NCBI GenBank assembly: GCA_009733575.1
Contig: ML769563.1
Location: forward strand, 1-64,000
Reading direction: 5' to 3'
Source: Gymnopus androsaceus JB14
Taxonomy: Eukaryota; Basidiomycota; Agaricomycetes; Agaricales; Omphalotaceae
Length of the DNA stretch: 64,000 nucleotides
Made by a program: the position numbers and the translations under genes. The notes beneath the pieces are model-generated. The model did no database searches, had not been told where the DNA came from, and was given only the letters and a program-made list of their open reading frames with translations. Below, piece after piece: positions 36,082-48,635 of the stretch. Each line of letters opens with the position of its first letter. Position 1 is the stretch's first letter.

Positions 36082-37870
36082 TTAGATATTTTCAGAACAA
36101 ACCTGGCTCCGGAAAGTGTTAAGGGAAAACGCTTGTCCATGGCTCGTGATTTTATTTCTGAAATCAGATCCGTTGGATACCGTGCTAGATCCTACTGTTG
36201 GGATATCTACTACTGTGGAATGTGAGTGCTTCTCCCAGAGGCTCGTTCGTGCATTCAGCCTGTAAAATATAAGACTTTTAAAATCGCAGGTGCCAATGAG
36301 GACCTACATGCAGACTATCAATGTGTAATCTCTATCAGTTTCAATGCTGTTGACAAATCGAGCTACTTACAGAAGGTATTCGCATAAAGCTTTGTGACAT
36401 TAATGTGGAATGCCAGCCTTCACTCTAGATAAGGTCAAATGTCTTTTTTTGATACTTTAGAACATACCAGTAGAGACGTTTCGGAAAAGCAAAGAACGAG
36501 ATGAACAGCAAGGTTTGAACAAGAGTTACAACTGCTCCGCGAGTGACCAGATATTGAATCAAGTTCTTAATAAGATTGTCAGTGCTGCAAATATCATTGT
36601 CAAGTATACCATATGCTAAGGAACGATGTGTACTAACCGCTTCATTCCAGTTCTAGCATTTGTAAGGATTGTGCACATTGCAAGTGTTACTAGGATATCT
36701 GTCACAGCTCCAAAACCTTTAGCGAGACCGAAGGCTATCTTTAAAAAACCCCTCCATTGAGATTTCAAATCGGAGGTTTACCCTGATATTTAAGCTCACC
36801 GAAAATCCTCTGCTACGAACGGCAAGGATGCCATGTGAGAAGATATACATTGTAGCCACACATGCTAAATTATTTGTTATTCATATGCACTTCAGCTCAG
36901 TCACCGCAGGAACATACCTATGCCTCCAGCTATGCAGGGTACCCATTTATCAGAGTTCAACTTGGCATCTAGCTGCTTTAACACGTACCGAATGTAAGGA
37001 TAGCAAACATCGCCTAACATTCAAGTTCAGATCTTTCTTTCAGACAATTTTGGTGCAAGCTTACTCACCACAACTGCAATTATGGTCCAAGCTAGTACCC
37101 CAGTGTGCTTGAACTGCATGGAACTGGATTAAGATGTATTTCAAACAAACCCAAAGCTCTCACAAGTGTAAATCTGATGGACGAAAGTACATCTGGGAGC
37201 TGAAAGGAAGAGGTGCCCGTTAGAGCACAAATGAATAAAGCAAAAAAAAGACCATACATGAAGGTCAGAATGCCAGAAATCAAGCAGTCGACAGATAGCT
37301 CACTATAAGAAGGTAAGTAGAAGTCAGCACCGACTTTTGTTTAGCTTACGGAGTAATGGCATCCAGTGGTTCAAGAGATCCAAAATGAGGAATCTAATGT
37401 GGTTTTTGCTGATGAATAGGATATCAAACCATCGGCTGAAAGATTCACTGACCAAGTAATAATATACAGACTGTGCCACAAGAGCCGAAGAAAGTAAGTC
37501 CAGAATGCTGAACAAAGTTAGTATGAGGTGCGTATTGCACTAGTGAGTTAAACCCACATCATAATAGCCGCCTATTGTGCATAAAATTGTCAAGATATTG
37601 TGAAGATAAGGGGCTATGAGAACATACAAGAACTTGAACACTCATCCGGTCACTTGGATGGGGAAAGTATAAGTAGGCTTGAACGATTGTGATTCCACCC
37701 AAGCTGTAAAGTAATATGCTTTAAGAGCCAGAACATTACTATCATCACCAGACTCACAACATTGAAACAAAGAAACCTTTGAGATACGAAGTCAGCGTGG
37801 AGAAACTTTGGATGGCAAAGCTGGATGTCTTACCCCAGAAAAACGGAGCGAAAGTGTCGGATAAATCCAT
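36082..37870 (-). CDS. DUF6534-type seven-helix membrane protein, many mini-exons
   Basis: Ordered minus-strand exons give the family hallmarks: 'LSDTFAPFFWG' (exon 37834-37870), a 19-nt exon (37758-37776), 'LGGITIVQAYLYFPHPSDR' (from 37703), a 14-nt exon (37558-37571), 'ILDLLSSALVAQSVYYYLV' (about 37510-37450), 'SQMYF', 'FKHTGVLAWTIIAVV', 'IAFGLAKGFGAVTDILVTLA' (about 36740-36680), 'TDNLIKNLIQYLVTRGAVV' and the tail 'LNARTSLWEKHSTVVD', ending at TAA 36082-36084. The helices predict an integral membrane protein; function is unknown. Frames join across the introns I checked, including both mini-exons, so the gene looks intact. Middle exon borders (about 37000-36800) are less certain. Confidence 0.75.
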
Positions 37871-40800
37871 CCCGGGGGTTGCAACAGTGGAGGACATTAG
37901 AAATTTACAGAGCTACACAAGAACGGAGTGAAAAGAGCGGGGGCAAGAGTGACACTCGCATTTTACCTTTGTCTATCCCTTACTTTATGTATACATATTT
38001 ACCGATCAAATTCAATTGATTACGGGAACCTATACCAAACAGGTCGGATGTCACTACTCAGTAAATCGTGAAAGAAGCTTCGCATCCGACACCCGCTGTT
38101 GATGACATGATGATCAAGCAAGCTGTTACTGTTAAATTACTTTGATCAAACGCCAAAGAACTTCCTAACTTGGAAATTTCGAGATCTGGTCCGCGTCACC
38201 GTTTGTAAGTTCACGCTAACGCCGGTGAACTTACACTACTTGCTTCCTGTGTCATGTCACCATCCATTCTCCCACATATAGTTTGTTCACCAGCTTGCAT
38301 TACCATCGAAGACATATCTTTCATTAATTAAATTTGAAAATTTGTCGGACTATTTTGTATCGTTGCGGTTAGTAGAACTTGAACTTGCGGGATTTGTTAG
38401 AAGATTAATTCATGATACATGTTGGGTAGATAAAACGCGATACCTTGTTTGCTAAATCTTCACATAGCAACTACTGCACCCTGCTATGATTGTGATCTAT
38501 GTAGCCCACAGCTTTTGGATCGTGTTTGGCCACCTAAGTAAAAAAGAAAAATTACACAAAGAGCCCGAAGTATAAATGAGTGGAGAAAACAAAATCACAA
38601 CTTACCTGACTTTCCATACTCACTCTTTGGCCCTAGTGCCATTTTACCGGACGATCTCATCGTCGATCTAGCTTCCGTAGGTCCTATCACCACTTTGAAA
38701 AATGTTCTCGGTGCTCATCGGCCATTGGGGGGAGTACGGCGCAAGATGAAGATTAAAATACCTGAACTGGGAGCAATTAAAACGCCTCGAGATGAGACAA
38801 CAGGTGAGGAAGTGATCAGGACAGCAAGGAGGGTCACGGATGCAAGGGGAAAGTCGCAAAAACCTGCGTAGCCCCGCCGCAAAACACATATCCGATCCCA
38901 CCTTCCACAGAGCCTGCACGCATATCCTAAGGCATAATCCCTTGTTAGACTACATAAAGGTACAGCATACTGTGTGGTCGGAACTATTAGTTGAATGGGT
39001 GGAATAAGAACGTACTTTTCTCGACAAGAAATGAGAGGAAAACAGGCAACAGACAGGATGATGAGGGAAAGAGCGACAAACAGTGACTTGGACAGGTGAA
39101 GGGAAAAAAGAACGAAAAAACTGATGCGCTGCAGCGGAACGATGGATTATAGCGGGAGAAGCATGTAATTTCCTGGAGACCGGGAGCCAGTTTTACTGTG
39201 ATTTTCGAGGACCCCAGAATCTTAAAGATAGCGTCATTTACGTGAATCTCCAAAAAAAAAAAAAAAAAGACGCTCTACGTACATGGATTTGGCTCGTAGT
39301 AGTAGCGATAAATTTTATCTGTACGTATTAGAAGTTGAACGTTGAACGCACAATTTTCGCTTCGGCGTTAATGTGCCGACGCTATGGCTGACAGGGGACG
39401 TTATGTTATTTCGAGGGACTGAGACGCGGACGTATTTCTGAGCAGAAATCGTCACAGTCCATCTTTTTCTGCTGTTCGTCGTTTCTAGTCTTCGAAGTTC
39501 GTTGTAACACACTGAATGGCTTTTTTTCACTGCTGGGGCCTGACATATTCGTGAGAACAAGTGTTGATCTCGATCAAATGCGGGGTTATTCATTAGCGTG
39601 TTATCACTGTTATCACTCAACGATCGGGCATCATGTCACTTTTCTATTATCTAGGCTGCCCGCGGCGCAGATGAATTCTCTGACTATCTTTCTTGCCAAA
39701 CACTGCCGTCCACCTCAATGAAAGAATTCCGAAAAGATTCCTTTCTCTTGGCCCGATCTTCTCCCAATGTTCCGCTTGTAGCGACTTCCAGCTCTGCTAC
39801 AGATGCGCCAGCCCTCCAGGATATTTTCCCTCGGAATGCTGGCACTGGGTTGGGATTCGCTTGAGCTCAGACGATTCACCTTTGCCAACTGCTCCTAGTC
39901 CAAAATTAACGGCACGCACGTTCCAATTCCAACCCACTATTATACGAGCAGCTCACACAGAATAGTCACATTCTTACCATCACTCTTCATCCTTCCTTGG
40001 ATTCCGCATCCAGCACACTTCGCTCTGCTACGCCTGCCCTTGCAGCGCGTAAAACCTCATTCCATTCTCAGAAAGTTTCGTGCTCGATTCGACGAAACCC
40101 TCATTCACTTCACATCGCGATCTATCAGCTTTGGTCTATTGGATTCTTTGGAGCTCGTATAGGTGGTCTGGGTCTTGTTGTTGAGGTTATGCTGGGCGGA
40201 AGGAGCACTATACCATGTATACAAGCGGAGCAGTGCGTACCTTTGCCTTCCATGCCCCACTTTCTCTAATTCGCTCACAGGTCTCTGGCTGGTATACTAT
40301 AGTCATGCTCACCGCGTTTGTGCAAGGTTATGTAGATCGAGTCATTGACTGGTTAGATGCTGGCTATAGCATTCTCGATCATCGACTTTTCAGAGACCTA
40401 TATTTTCATGCTTTTGGATACCCGCGTCTCAACCATCGCAGTGCTGGTATAGCGGTTTTACACATCTTCTGCCCCTCCGCTCTTTCCGCCCATCCTACGA
40501 TCGTGATTCTTCCCTCGCCCTATTTGGTCTTCAGCATCCGCTGGCCCGCACAAAATACGACCTATCCTTGTGTTTTCTTGGGCGAACATTCGCTCGGGTC
40601 CGTTGTTCGTGCCTTCATCGTTTATTGTTCGTACGTTCATCATTCATATACATCGTTTCTATGTTCGGTGTTTTTCATGTATGTTACCATCCCTTTTATA
40701 TTGTCTCCGACTTCGGACTCTGTAGTTTCTAACTTTATAGAGGTCTGCGCTCGGACACATCTTCTCAGGTTAATAGTCCACCAGAGCTCTCTGGAGCTGA

Positions 40801-42619
40801 TACCCTTGCTCTTACTGCTCCAGAAGCTCTGGGTGCTCTGGATCACTCTGGATCACTCTGGGAAACCTCCAGGTTTTGCTTAATGAACCCTTGTAGTTGC
40901 CTACTGTGTACTCTTAGAACAGAACTGAATATCAATACATGACTTATATCTGAGTGTACCCCGGAGTGCCCTAGTGCCGCATTCGGTAGTTCTCTGGATC
41001 ACCGGCATTCAGCTCTTGAATGCCGTGTAAAGCGTCAAGTCTTCACGCCGAATTCAAGGTTCTCGCACTAACACCGGGGGTAAAGACCGACGCACTTGAA
41101 AATCAAGTGCAATACCATAGATAACGCACGAGAGCAATGAGAGCCGCGGCAATGCCAAGTACAAAGGTAACATGATTTGGTGCCGACTTGAAGTCTTGAA
41201 CTTGGTTTTGGAAATGCGCACACCTGCAGTTTGTAGTTTGCCAAGTGCCCTCCTATGTAGTGCGTTACCCAGTGTATTTAAGGCACTTGATCATCAACTT
41301 GAAGTGCTTTGGTCTTTGCCCGATGTAGATACCCATGTATAAAATTTAGATGCTTTCATCACCATGTATGAATAGCAACAGTCGAGCGAGCATTAGTGCG
41401 CAAATGAAAACTCATTGTTCACCTCCAAGGTTCTTGGCATACATCAAAATTCAGCCTCTCCTTGGTTTTGCTTGGGCAAATGCGCGCGAGGAGAAATTCA
41501 GAGGGAAGAATATATAAGAATCTCAGTTTGCGGTTTTTCAATGGCTACGAATCGATTGGTCAATTTAGATTTTTGATATTTTCATTTGTTTCGTTGCAAT
41601 AGCATTTTTAGCATGTCCGTACTAACACCATACTATGATCACAAGTCCGAACTCCACTGCTTTGAGATGATGTACTGCTAGTGACGATTCGTTGACAGGA
41701 CTTCAATGCTAGTCTTCCCTAGGCAGACCTGGATACATACTGACAATCCGCATGATGTGTACGTATGTGCTTCAATGCATTTGAGCTTGGCGTCGAAATT
41801 ACTCAGTATGCCCAGACGTACGAGACATTTCTGAGGCATGTGAGTCATTATGATTCTTCCTGTATATCTTGAACTTGAATCATAAACTTCAGCTGCATGA
41901 CATCCGACATGAGTGTCCAGCTCTAGGAAGATGTGCCGTACATGGGTTCAGAAGCATACAGAACCGACTCGACATCCTCCATGCACAAGCGCACGCGGGA
42001 TTCCTCGATCTCCCTCATAAATCCGACCGACATCCATCTACAGCGGTGAAGGCTTCACGAATAAGGTTCTTCGCTCAGCATCTATCAGAACCCCTGTTCC
42101 TGGAGGGCCATCTCGATCATGTATGGCTAGTACGGTGTGATTGCGAAGCTTAGAGGATTGGCTGAGCATCTTCCGCTTTCTATCATTGCCACTGTAAATC
42201 AGCTTTCTACAACGGTCAGTTAAATCATGGCTACTTACAGCATGTATAGAGCGAAGTATCACTCAGTTCTATCTGGTAGCATGCGCGGACAGCGCGGAAA
42301 TCAGATTCTCGTTCTGTACATCTATCTGAAATCCCGTTCTTCTGCTTACAGTGATCATCAAGGTCTCTGAAAACGATTCATTGGCGGGAGGATGTTCAGA
42401 ATGCCATCGTTGATGGAGGTCAAATGGACGCGATCGATGTATCATCGGGGTTCACATTTCTGCATGAACCTACGGAAAGCAATCAAATATTGCGAAGTCA
42501 AATGCTCATACAATTGTATCTCCATATCATTCATTATTGATGATTTGATGATTTTTCCAATAGGACAATAACAAACTACATAAGAGCCTCAAGCAGATGT
42601 TACTCTATAGCATATACTT
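37871..42619. other. Long region with no supported gene
   Basis: Contains a short inverted repeat (GTAAGTTCAC / GTGAACTTAC, about 38205-38236), a poly(A) run at 39252-39268, and plus-strand frames at 39718-40883 with no domain or splice logic that I recognise. A minus-strand piece near 42160-42040 ('HTVLAIHDRDGPPGTGVLID') looks protein-like but isolated. Confidence 0.35.
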
Positions 42620-43495
42620 ATGACTTCCCCAGCTGTAGACCCCAACCGTCCCTCTCTTCGTCTTGGCTCCATTGCACCTGATTTTTCAGCCGAGACCACG
42701 CTTGGCCCGATTCAATTCCATAAATTTCTAGGCGACTCCTGGGGTATACTTTTCTCTCATCCTGGAGACTTTACACCCGTCTGCACCACAGAGCTTGCTG
42801 AGGTAGCCCGACGCGCTCAGGCAGGTGACTGGGAGAAAAGAAATGTAAAGGTTATTGGCATCAGCGCGAATGGATTGGAGGATCACCACAAATGGGTGAA
42901 AGATATTAATGAATATGGCAAAACCGACGTCCAGTACCCCATTGTATGTTTTATTCTTTCAGACTATAATACTGTTCATGCATCTTACCCATCTGTTCAG
43001 ATTGCTGATGGTGATCGCCATGTTTCCTACCTATATGACATGCTCGATTATCAGGATGTCACTAACATCGACGCCAGCTCCGGTCTCCCTTTCACCATTC
43101 GTACAGTTTTCATTATTGATCCTGCTAAGAAGATCCGATTGAAGCTGGACTACCCAGCTGTTGCAGGAAGGAATTTTGATGAGATAATCCGAGTGCTTGA
43201 TGCAATCCAGCTGGGAGACAAGTAAAGTAATTCTTCTGTATCTGTCGATCTCATTGGAGCCATGAAACTAAAGACTTTTTACTTAGACACAGAATTGCCA
43301 CTCCCGTCAACTGGCAGCCTGGTGATGATGTTGTTGTCCATGCCAGTGTCCAGGGTGAGGAAGCCAAGAGATTATTCCCTGAGCACAAAGTTCATTATGT
43401 GGGTTTTTTGGTGGTCAAGTCCTCCCCTGCTTTTCTCACTGACTTCCTATCCTGTACCTCAGCCCTACCTCCGTACCACCCCATTGAAAGTCTAA
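42620..43495 (+). CDS. 1-Cys peroxiredoxin (Prx6 / yeast Prx1 type), four exons
   Basis: Exons 42620-42943, 43001-43221, 43287-43398 and 43463-43495 join to 690 nt (229 residues), the usual length of this family. The peroxidatic Cys is in 'HPGDFTPVCTTEL'. 'GLPFTIRTVFIIDPAKKIRL' and the C-terminal 'TPVNWQPGDDVVVHASV...HKVHYPYLR' are diagnostic of the 1-Cys class. Known members reduce hydrogen and alkyl peroxides using a thiol donor. No N-terminal mitochondrial presequence is obvious, so the cytosol is likely. Intron 1 (57 nt) has no stop and is a multiple of three, so a frame without splicing reads through it, adds 19 residues and stops at 43225, losing the C-terminal domain. The spliced model is clearly better. 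Confidence 0.9.
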
Positions 43496-43689
43496 ACCTG
43501 CACCAACGACATGGTAGGATATGATTTGCATATCCAAGTGAAAAACAGAGATTTGGATCTATCTAATTATATAAAGTTTTATTGGTCAACTTGAATGTGG
43601 AATTGGATGGTGCAGGAAGACTAAGAAGTTGTACTGTTTTATAAATATTCTGTAACTGTAACACTGGCTCAAGAACTTGGTTGTTTTGA

Positions 43690-43950
43690 AAATCATAGCA
43701 TGAAGTACTGTATGACCTAAAGTGCCTGGGTCTTATGCGTTATGGTATGAACTTCAAAAAGTGGAGTTCTCAGGCCAAAAATTAGCATTATGGAAAATTT
43801 TTTCTGGTGTTTTTTGGGCATTTTGGCGCAATTTTTGGAATTTTGAGTTACTATTTTGCAAAATTCAATGTTCCTTGAACCCCGTTATGCATTACAATTT
43901 TCAAAATGACCAAGTTCCGAGTCCTTACTTTACGTAAGGAAACTTGGTTC
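43690..43950. repeat. Second copy of the CTGTATAATTACA-family MITE, decayed end
   Basis: About 220 bp match 34880-35100 closely (for example TTTTTTGGGCATTTTGGCGC and GAACCCCGTTATGCATTACA). The left end reads TACTGTATGACCTAAAGTGCC; the right TIR is not recognisable. Confidence 0.7.
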
Positions 43951-44056
43951 TTAGACATCAGCTTTAGTGTGGGAATTTCACCAAGACTTGTAACTGTGCA
44001 GATCTCCATTAGGAAATTTTAGATGCTCTAAGTTTTTTAAGCACCTTTTATCTTTT

Positions 44057-44530
44057 GAACGTCATCCATACTATTGGAGTGGAATCCAGCCTATACTCAC
44101 CATTGGATTTGGTTGATAACTGAATAATCATGCAGTTATATCAATATGATAAGGATTTTCAAAAAAAGCGGATGTGAATTGACCAAAAATGGAAGGATTA
44201 ATGCTGTATAGGCAATAGCACTCTATTTTTTGTATGTGTTTAGTACTTTAGCGCTCATGCACGCTTATCTAGAAAATATTCCCATGTCAAGTGACCTCAT
44301 GTTTTTGAACGTCATCCAACTTATTGGAAAATAATCCAGCTTATATTCACTATTGTAATTACCCACTAGCTCAATAGTCATATTGTTATATCATTGTAAT
44401 GAGGATTCAAAGATTATTGAAGCTGGATGTGTCAAAAGTGTAAGGAGTGGTGCAGGCAATAGCACTTTAGCTTTTGTATTTGTTTAGTATCTTAGTGTTC
44501 ATGGGTGCTTATTCTTGTTAGGTCAAGTGT
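44057..44530 (+). repeat. Diverged tandem duplication, unit about 245 bp
   Basis: Both units start TGAACGTCATCCA and share, in order, GGAATCCAGC/ATAATCCAGC, a CAATAGCACT block, TTGTAT(G/T)TGTTTAGTA and ending motifs (GTCAAGTG). Non-coding. Confidence 0.65.
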
Positions 44531-44683
44531 TTTTTCAGGGAAGTGAAATCTTTGTTCTTGGATCGTTTAAATTGAAGTGATTGACTATTCAATATTTTAG
44601 GTGTTTCAACATGCTGGTTATTTCAAGTGTTTATGGATGCTAATGGGAAAAGTTTTTTGCATAAATAATATCATGTTGCCTTT

Positions 44684-44764
44684 CAGAGTTGAACTCACAT
44701 CTCCTGACTGTTGAATGTTTCAAAGCTAATCAGCTCAGCAATAATGCTGTTAAGCCATTGTAGC
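44684..44764 (-). ncRNA. tRNA-like / possible SINE head with A- and B-box motifs
   Basis: On the minus strand TGGCTTAACAG matches the A-box consensus (an overlapping TTGCTGAGCTGATTAG also resembles tRNA D-arms), and GAGTTCAACTC ~60 nt later matches a B box. No complete acceptor stem pairs, so it is not a functional tRNA. A tRNA-derived SINE or decayed tRNA is possible. Confidence 0.35.
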
Positions 44765-45213
44765 TTGTGCAAGTTCATGAAGTGTTCTATATTTGTTCCA
44801 GTTGGATTTTATCCTGCCTATCTCAATGGGTTTGCTTTATTTTACTGATTTGATAACTAGAATCATATTACTACTTTAGTTATTGTTGATAATAGCAAGG
44901 TCGTTTTTTGCTATAGTAATGTCTACTGGCAGTTTGACTTTTATACCAGGAATTTGCACAGCTGTTAAATACAGCACAAATGAGTCTGAAATTTGGATAA
45001 ATGTTTGAGATAAATAATATCTTACATATTGTTAGGATTGGTATATCCTCTTCTTTGATTCGAGTAAATGTACAGCCAATGAACTTCACCACCATGATTT
45101 TGAATACTTCTCCTAAAGAGTGACATTTGTTGGGTATGTTGTGTCTGCTTGACAGTACTTCAACTGCCCACGTATTGGCAATCCATCATTCACCAATATC
45201 ATTATCTCTGTAG

Positions 45214-45461
45214 GACTGGTTTGATCGCAGGATGTCGCGGATACCTTGGAGGATATCCAATATAGTAACTCCGGTATTGTTGTTAACTCAATGGAAGTGA
45301 CTGAGAATATGAATGTCTATGGCATGACAGCCACCTGTGATGACCATACTGAAGCCACAGGGTGGATGATTGACAAATATGCCCTCCAAACTATTGATCC
45401 ACTCTTTGAAGGGTGGGCCACCAAACCTGGATTTATTGTCTGGATCAATCAGAGTGACTGA
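45214..45461 (+). pseudogene. Unclassified coding remnant
   Basis: After an acceptor-like TCTGTAG, a frame reads 'EDIQYSNSGIVVNSMEVTEN', then a Trp/Gly-containing tail 'LFEGWATKPGFIVWINQSD' and stop. It looks like the last exon of a gene, but I find no partner exons and do not recognise the family. Confidence 0.25.
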
Positions 45462-46332
45462 GTCCCATGGTCAATGCAGTAGCTTGATCTGGTCATCTAG
45501 TTGAACACTATTACAGGTACTGCATGGGATTGTTTCCTTCCCCCATTGTCTTTCCACCTAGCATACACCAGTCACATTCTTCAACCCGTATATGTTCCTC
45601 AATCATGGTGTAAAGGTGTCTCCAGTTCAATCCTCAATGTTTGGTGCCATTTGGGTTTCCTATTCCTCCTCGCTGACATAGTATCCTCCATGTACTGTTG
45701 CTGTAGATTTCATAATAAAGTCTTTTAGACATTAATGCAAAGGAGCAGTGATCTTTGAAGGATTGGAAGTCTGAAGGGATTTCCAGAGCAATTTCAATGA
45801 GAGTTTCACTGTTTCAATACTCATGAGTATCATATTGGTCTTATTTTTGGATCCACACTTACTTGGGTAGATCATGATACTCTTTTGTCATCTCTTGATC
45901 CTTGAATTTTGGTTCCATGGATTCAATGTTTTGAACATCTTATATGCAATTGGAAATGAAAGAAAGAAAAAAAAACCCCAATATTTGAAATTTGTCTATG
46001 CTACAGGTTTGGTCTAAACAACACCTGCGTTATCATCAATCTTCTGATGCATAGCCATAGGTGGTATCCACGTACCAATATTCATAAATAGATATTCAAT
46101 TTCAGGGATGTCAGGTAGATCATCTGGCCAGTCCCTTGGACAACCTCTCAGAAAGCTAGGGTGGAATCCTGACAACCCGCTTTGAGCACTTGTAAGGAAA
46201 TCTGCAAGTGACGCATCGAAAAGCTAAGCAAGGGAGTTGGCGCTTATCTAGTGCACTACATACTTAAGTATTCCAACCTTCCTAGAACCAACCAGCAGTG
46301 TTTATTATTGTAATAAGTCAATTATAAAATTT

Positions 46333-48279
46333 TCATGGCGATGCATCCGAATCGACAGTAGGACCGACAGTATGTGCAGCAGCGAACGCCACCACTGGCA
46401 TTCGTTCCCTGTTCCCAGAGATTGATGAAGGACCAGCCCCCAAGCTTTCCACACTATTCGCAAACAACGATTCGAATTCTTGTGGCGTCAGAGGAATTTC
46501 CGTGCGTGGCATGTCCTCCATATCAGAAGGAGACGGGCCACGTATAAAAGGAAGAGTAGCCTCCAACGCCGATATCGAAGACCGTTGTTCAGCAAGTGTG
46601 GTCCATATGCGTACAGCACCATCGTGACTTCCAGTGGCGAACATCAAAGGGTTATCCTCGGCGTTATTCCAGGCTATACAGGTAAGGTCGCCCCCGAGAT
46701 CTTGTGCTCGGACATGGTGAAGAAGGGTACCGGATTCTTGATCCAATATATGTATATCTCCAGCTGAAGAAATCCAAGTGACTCTTATCAATAACCCAAA
46801 AGGCATACACAACTAGTAACAACTTACCTTTTCCAGCGCAAAGCACCAGTTCGTCATTTTTACCTGCAAAATAACTTGGGCATGCAAAGTCTACCGGCGA
46901 TTTGGGCATATATATATGCCTCATGGGAGAGTAGTTAGTTTCAAGGAGGTCAGTCTCGGGACCTGACTTACCGAAGAGTTAGTCTAGCAGCATCCTGTAC
47001 TGTCTCTAGTTTCCATAGCTGTGGAGGAGCCTTTGCGTGGCTTAGAACATGACCGCAATGCCCAACATCACGTTGCATACCCTATTTTCATAACTGACCA
47101 GAGCTACAAGACCAGTCCGAGTATTTCTTGCCAAACTGATGTCCTTTACATCATTGAGCACAGGGGTAGCGCTAATGGAGGGTGTCGGAAACCATGATCC
47201 AAGACATCGAAAATGGTGGCGACTCACTGTTCGATTTGTTCCGTGTCCATGTTATAGACTGCCACGATAGTTAGAAATGGAAGTGTAATTTTACTAATCC
47301 ACACTAACTTGCTAGTCGTTTCTCCGCTCTTGATCTACTGGGGAGAAGACCATCCGGGGATTGAAGTAACGGTCCGACACCAAGGAGACGTACACCATCA
47401 GGCGTAACAGTGACATCTTGCAGCTTTATATTTCCGAAATCGTATATTCCTATAACCTGGATGGAGAAGTTAGCGGAACATCATCAAGCACATATCTCAG
47501 GAGATCAGGAGACGCATACATTGCCTTTCAAGTCCTGGATTTACCATTCAAAAATTTAGCACGGCGAAAACCATAGATACAGTCCTAACGTACCACTTTG
47601 ACGACATTGCTGCCCTCGACGGACAGGAACGCTGCGAAAAAGAGAAGAAAAAAGGATTTGCCAAGGGGAAACAGCCAGTAGCCAGAAGACTCGCCTTCAC
47701 CGCTGGGGAACCATGTAATCGACTCCACATATACATCTCGGTCAATAGTCCTTTGACATACACCGTCCTGAGTGGCAAATAAAAAATTCAGTCCCAGCCA
47801 TTCATCAGCCACGGAAAATAGATTGACTCACTTGGGTCCACACTTTGACACCACGATTGGATTTGGTGAGCAAAAGATACCCAGTGGGAGACCTAAACAG
47901 ATTGTAAGCCTAGGATGCGCGACGGAGAACGATTTATTTTTCACCAAGCAACTTGCGTGACAAATCCTCGTGCGTGAGCCAGTGTACGGTGATGTGTAAC
48001 AACAGAATTCTAGCAGGTTCCTCGTAAGTCCAGCAGAAACTGATGATTATCATTATGCCTGCCTCGACACGAAGTATGGCCGATGTCCTTAAGGGTTCTA
48101 CCGGTTAGCAAAACGTTTTGAGTTAATCTAAAAACTTACCTATCCCAACTACACCGCTCAATAGTCAGACTCAGACGTTGAAAAAAGAGGGAGCGAAAGG
48201 CGTACCTCGAAGTAGCCAAAAATTTTCCGTCAGGGGAGAATTGCAGATGCGTAATCGGCGCCTGATGAGCCATATCTTG
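46333..48279 (-). pseudogene. WD40-repeat protein, Gid7/WDR26-like; 5' part cut off by a retrotransposon
   Basis: Minus-strand exons give successive WD40-like pieces: 'HQAPITHLQFSPDGKFLATS' (48279-48206), 'VESITWFPSGEG' and 'FLSVEGSNVVK' (about 47720-47600), 'IKLQDVTVTPDGVRLLGVG' and 'LPSRSRAEKRL' (about 47440-47330), 'VYNMDTEQIE' (about 47255), 'LNDVKDISLARNTRTGLVALVSYENR', 'PPQLWKLETVQDAARLTL', 'FAGKNDELVLCAGK', and a last exon 'CIAWNNAEDNPLMFATGSHDGAVRIWT' with an acidic tail ending at 46333. The order resembles fungal Gid7/WDR26, a subunit of the GID/CTLH ubiquitin ligase; that subfamily call is inference. The exon at 48279 runs straight into the LTR at 48280, so the N-terminal part is missing here. 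Confidence 0.62.
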
Positions 48280-48444
48280 TGTAACGAGTACCTACAGATT
48301 AGATACTTATCTCTCCATCCTGCCGGCCGATCCGGCATCCAACCCATATATATATCGTAGGTAGAGTAGTTGTACCTCAGTTCACTCCGAATCGTAACGC
48401 TATCCCTATCATTCGAGTGCCCTCTCTGTAACCACAAGGTTACA
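48280..48444 (+). repeat. 5' LTR (165 bp) of the Ty3/gypsy-type element
   Basis: It starts TGTAACGAGTACC and ends CACAAGGTTACA, so the outer 6 bases are inverted (TGTAAC...GTTACA). It sits directly before the Gag-Pol leader. The 5 bases before it, TCTTG, are the expected target duplication, but the matching 3' end is not present in the window. Internal blocks recur at 62062-62191 in a different arrangement. Confidence 0.75.
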
Positions 48445-48635
48445 TTTTTTTGATATCCACAGCGTTTACCTCTCTCTCTCTCTCTACCTCTCACAAAAAA
48501 CTCCAACACACTTCCCTTGTCCCTGCTCTGGACCAGCCTCAGCTTGATCAACTGGGCCATTCCGACATCGACAAGGCTCCCTCACTCTCAAAAGTCAACG
48601 AAAATTTTACAGTAAATTTTCAAGGACAACACAGC

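Noticed and set aside
40215..40883. 222-codon plus-strand frame
   Set aside because: No domain, odd composition and no splice or start context; its end contains a simple GGATCACTCT repeat. Not called as a gene.
40970..41300. Possible small-RNA or MITE from CACTTGA/TCAAGTG palindromes
   Set aside because: Arms are under 10 bp and no consistent ends or duplications were found.
48171..48560. Minus-strand frame across the WD40/LTR border
   Set aside because: It reads through LTR sequence and a CT-rich leader and is out of frame with the WD40 exon.
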